Origin: Bacillota bacterium
GTDB taxonomy: Bacteria; Bacillota; Dethiobacteria; SKNC01
Length of the DNA: 25,286 bases
Direction of reading: 5' to 3'
Assembly (NCBI GenBank): GCA_007120745.1
Contig: SKNC01000128.1
Span: 1-25,286, forward strand
The stretch's first letter is position 1, and each line of letters begins with the position of its first letter. Under the pieces are notes generated by a model that was not told the origin of the DNA, did not search any database, and saw only the letters and a list, made by a program, of their open reading frames with translations. Positions 23,674 to 25,286 of the stretch are shown here, piece after piece. The position numbers were made by a program, and so were the translations under genes.

Positions 23674-24157
23674 CTCCGTTCCTCTCCTGTCTCTCTCCAA
23701 CCAGGGTCAAAACCATTTCCACAGCCTCTTCAGCCTTTTCTACTCGAAGTATAATGGATTCTCCCCGGGGATTTTTAATATTCCAGGTTCTTAACCCTAC
23801 CACCGGGACCCCGGCTTTCAGTGACAGTCCAATTTCCGAAAGGGTGCCATAACCCCCGCATACAGCAATTACTCCATGGGAAGAACGGGCAATTACCGCG
23901 TTCCTGGCATCATTTAACCCCGTAACAATGGAATACGTCAGGTGTGGATTTTCCTCCACCCGGTCAATGCCGGGCAGAATCCCAATGCTTACTCCCCCCT
24001 CCTGTCCGGCCCCCCGGGAGGCCGCCTCCATTACGCCTCCCCTGCCGCCGCACAACAGCACCGCTCCCCTTTTGGCCAATTCCCGACCCACCTCTTCTGC
24101 CAGACGATATACCTCAGGAGTACACTCCGCCGCCCCTATAACACCTATGTAATACAT
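23663..24157 (-). CDS. TIGR00725/SLOG-family Rossmann protein
   Basis: 164 residues, matching the family length. Nucleotide-binding Rossmann-like signatures are GVIGAAEC (5-12), LLCGGRGGVMEAASRGA (34-50) and CGGYGTLSEIG (100-110), the last corresponding to PGGxGT of LOG/lysine-decarboxylase-like proteins. The ATG at 24157 has AAAGGGGA seven bases upstream. A longer frame back to 24472 is open but runs through the promoter and low-complexity sequence, so I reject it. The ligand is unknown. It overlaps comM by 11 nt, so the two are probably made together. DprA, often beside comM, is also placed in the SLOG superfamily. Confidence 0.88.
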   Translation of the reverse strand: MYYIGVIGAAECTPEVYRLAEEVGRELAKRGAVLLCGGRGGVMEAASRGAGQEGGVSIGILPGIDRVEENPHLTYSIVTGLNDARNAVIARSSHGVIAVCGGYGTLSEIGLSLKAGVPVVGLRTWNIKNPRGESIILRVEKAEEAVEMVLTLVGERQERNGDAG

Positions 24158-24229
24158 GTTTATATCCCCTTTCAAAATAGTTTTTGCCAGAGATAAATCC
24201 CTGTTTTTGGTTTTTTTTCCTATAAATAC

Positions 24230-24258
24230 ATTATACCATACATATGTTCGGTCCGCAA
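24230..24258 (-). promoter_or_regulatory. Promoter of the TIGR00725-comM operon
   Basis: Minus strand: -35 TTGCGG (24258-24253), 17-nt spacer ending in TGG, -10 TATAAT (24235-24230, perfect). The TGn before the -10 makes an extended -10 element that compensates for the weak -35. The expected start is near 24223, giving a leader of about 66 nt. Confidence 0.75.
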
Positions 24259-24357
24259 GAATTAAACTCGATTGAAAAAAGAACACATTTGGAACAAGCT
24301 GACCCTGAAAAAAAACAAGCCTCCCCCTGGTAAACGTGGAAAAGTCTATAAACCTGT

Positions 24358-24399
24358 AAAACCGCAGCAAAGCTTGAGGAAGCCCCCCTGCGGTTTTTT
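24358..24399. terminator. Likely bidirectional intrinsic terminator
   Basis: A 10-bp stem AAAACCGCAG / CTGCGGTTTT (24358-24367 with 24388-24397). Its 20-nt interior contains a second small stem, GCTT/AAGC. The plus strand continues to six T; the minus strand has four T then A/C. On the minus strand it lies about 120 nt after the stop of the 24516 gene and before the next promoter, so it most likely ends that transcript. Confidence 0.6.
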
Positions 24400-24515
24400 G
24401 TGTTCTCTTACAAATAATTATTATTATTTTTACCTTTTCTTTAAGACTGCAGCTCTCAAATATATCATCCACGGGGCAAGCCCTCGTGGTTTTCAGCTGG
24501 TTTTCTTATAACCTT

Positions 24516-25286
24516 TTATACCGCTTCTTTTTGGCACCGGCGTTTCTTCTGCCATAAAAGATCGATAAACGCCTCCAGCCGGGTTTCCACACCGGTTTTC
24601 CCCGTCTGTTCATCGATGAACAAGGTAAGCACAGGAATATCCAGGTCTCTGCTCAATTGAGGCATAATGCTTTTTGCAACAATTTCGGGAATACAGGTAA
24701 AGGGAGCCAGCTGAATTACTCCATCATATCCCTGGGATGCATAATGGACCGTCTCGCCGATGCTGTTTTGGCCGTGTCCCCCAATCTTTTGTCCAAGGTA
24801 TGGAGCTGCCAGCTTTTTTATATCCTTAGAACCATTGGCAAATACATCGTCCCGGGCAAATTGGGTCAGGAAAATGCTGCGCTTAACATCAACCCCCATG
24901 TTCCCCAGGGTTTCTTCAATGTTAAAGTTAGCAAAAGGTTCCAGCTGTACATAAATCTCACCGATAATTCCTACCTTCAACAATTCCCTGTCATGATTTT
25001 GAATAACCTTCCCCAGTTCTTCCAGACCAGCCTTCCGAGCCTCCAGAATTTCCGAATGAGTACGGGCTTCCTTAAGGTATCCCAACCCTTTTTTCATGGC
25101 CCTGGTAGATTCCCCCTGCTTTATTTCCCGGGCCCTTACCCGGTGAGCTTCCAGCTCTACATCATCCAGAGCTTTTAACTTCTCCCAGCTGGTCTTTAAA
25201 TGGTGCCACAGGACTTTCCAGGAAGTTCTGCCCTTCAGCCGCTTCACTTTCTTTATAAAATCAACAGGAGTCTTTAAAGGTGGAAA
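24516..25286 (-). CDS. 2-hydroxyacyl-CoA dehydratase/activase-related protein (DUF2229-type), 5' end outside window
   Basis: The frame is open through the window edge, with no stop in the 13 codons before the GTG at 25247, so this is the C-terminal part (about 256 residues) of a longer protein. Features fitting the CoA-substrate enzyme activase-related family are VGIIGEIYVQLEPFANFNIEETLGNMGV, the GHGQNSIGETV segment, DGVIQLAPFTCIPEIVAKSIMP and the C-terminal DIPVLTLFIDEQTGKTGVETRLEAFIDLL. Relatives are linked to radical dehydration of 2-hydroxyacyl-CoA or act as partner proteins of ATP-dependent activases in anaerobes. The single Cys in FTCIPE is a possible cluster ligand. The substrate cannot be inferred. 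The activase partner would be expected upstream, outside the window. Confidence 0.85.
   Translation of the reverse strand, partial: FPPLKTPVDFIKKVKRLKGRTSWKVLWHHLKTSWEKLKALDDVELEAHRVRAREIKQGESTRAMKKGLGYLKEARTHSEILEARKAGLEELGKVIQNHDRELLKVGIIGEIYVQLEPFANFNIEETLGNMGVDVKRSIFLTQFARDDVFANGSKDIKKLAAPYLGQKIGGHGQNSIGETVHYASQGYDGVIQLAPFTCIPEIVAKSIMPQLSRDLDIPVLTLFIDEQTGKTGVETRLEAFIDLLWQKKRRCQKEAV

Larger units (their letters stand above)
24158..24515. other. 358-nt intergenic region with promoter and two hairpins
   Basis: Besides the promoter at 24230-24258 it holds two structures. A stem CCACG..CGTGG with inner GGG/CCC (24469-24489) lies 27 nt past the stop of the minus-strand gene starting off-window. 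A second stem-loop lies at 24358-24397. I see no gene here; the open frame across it is an upstream extension of the TIGR00725 gene without ribosome binding site or family similarity. Confidence 0.6.

Noticed and set aside
24158..24472. N-terminal extension of the TIGR00725 protein by 105 residues
   Set aside because: It covers the extended -10 promoter and low-complexity sequence, has no family similarity, and the ATG at 24157 has a good ribosome binding site and gives the normal family length.
1..25286. CRISPR arrays, tRNA or rRNA genes, intact insertion sequences, phage genes
   Set aside because: None seen on either strand by reading; no regularly spaced repeats, tRNA-like cloverleaf ends or transposase-like frames.

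Overview
The window looks like a chromosomal segment of an anaerobic, low-to-medium G+C Firmicute, most likely class Clostridia. This is an inference from several things: strong AGGAGG-type ribosome binding sites, frequent GTG/TTG starts, a GlgC/GlgD pair, a DUF362-ferredoxin protein, a MEDS-PAS sensor kinase and a 2-hydroxyacyl-CoA dehydratase/activase-family protein. I cannot name a species. Both ends cut through genes: the first gene reads in from the left edge and the last one runs off the right edge.

Layout. (1) 1-1583, plus strand: the 3' part of a cytidylate-kinase-like protein fused to a PD-(D/E)XK nuclease-like domain, then hypoxanthine phosphoribosyltransferase (hpt). (2) 1627-2021: no convincing protein gene, but on the minus strand a near-consensus sigma-A promoter, a G-rich segment of about 312 nt whose two ends pair with each other, and a strong intrinsic terminator. 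I read this as an independently transcribed structured RNA that I cannot assign to a known class. (3) 2086-3258, minus: THUMP-domain RNA methyltransferase. (4) 3407-9307, minus: glycogen cluster transcribed glgB, glgC, glgD, glgA. (5) 9442-10560, minus: DUF362 protein with two [4Fe-4S] motifs. (6) 11102-13725, plus: three-gene SsuABC/NMT1-type ABC importer. (7) 13735-17349, minus: 1204-residue hybrid histidine kinase (MEDS, five PAS, kinase, receiver). (8) 17556-18626, minus: lipoprotein combining transglutaminase-like and CAP domains. (9) 18814-19707, plus: EamA/DMT transporter. (10) 19704-22043, minus: polar amino acid ABC importer whose binding protein has its two halves in swapped order. 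(11) 22144-24157, minus: comM/yifB translationally coupled to a small SLOG/TIGR00725 protein. (12) 24516-25286, minus: partial 2-hydroxyacyl-CoA dehydratase/activase-related protein.

How the genes work together. GlgC/GlgD make ADP-glucose, GlgA polymerises it and GlgB branches the chain. The two ABC systems each have a binding protein, one permease and one ATPase; a terminator sits directly after the amino acid binding protein gene, which probably sets its expression above that of the membrane components.

The two observations most worth pursuing are the circularly permuted solute-binding protein (21234-22043) and the orphan structured RNA (1627-1986). In the binding protein, the last residues before the stop read naturally into the first residues after the lipobox, and the three expected ligand-binding elements are kept. 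The kinase-like/nuclease fusion beside hpt is a third candidate for an uncharacterised function.
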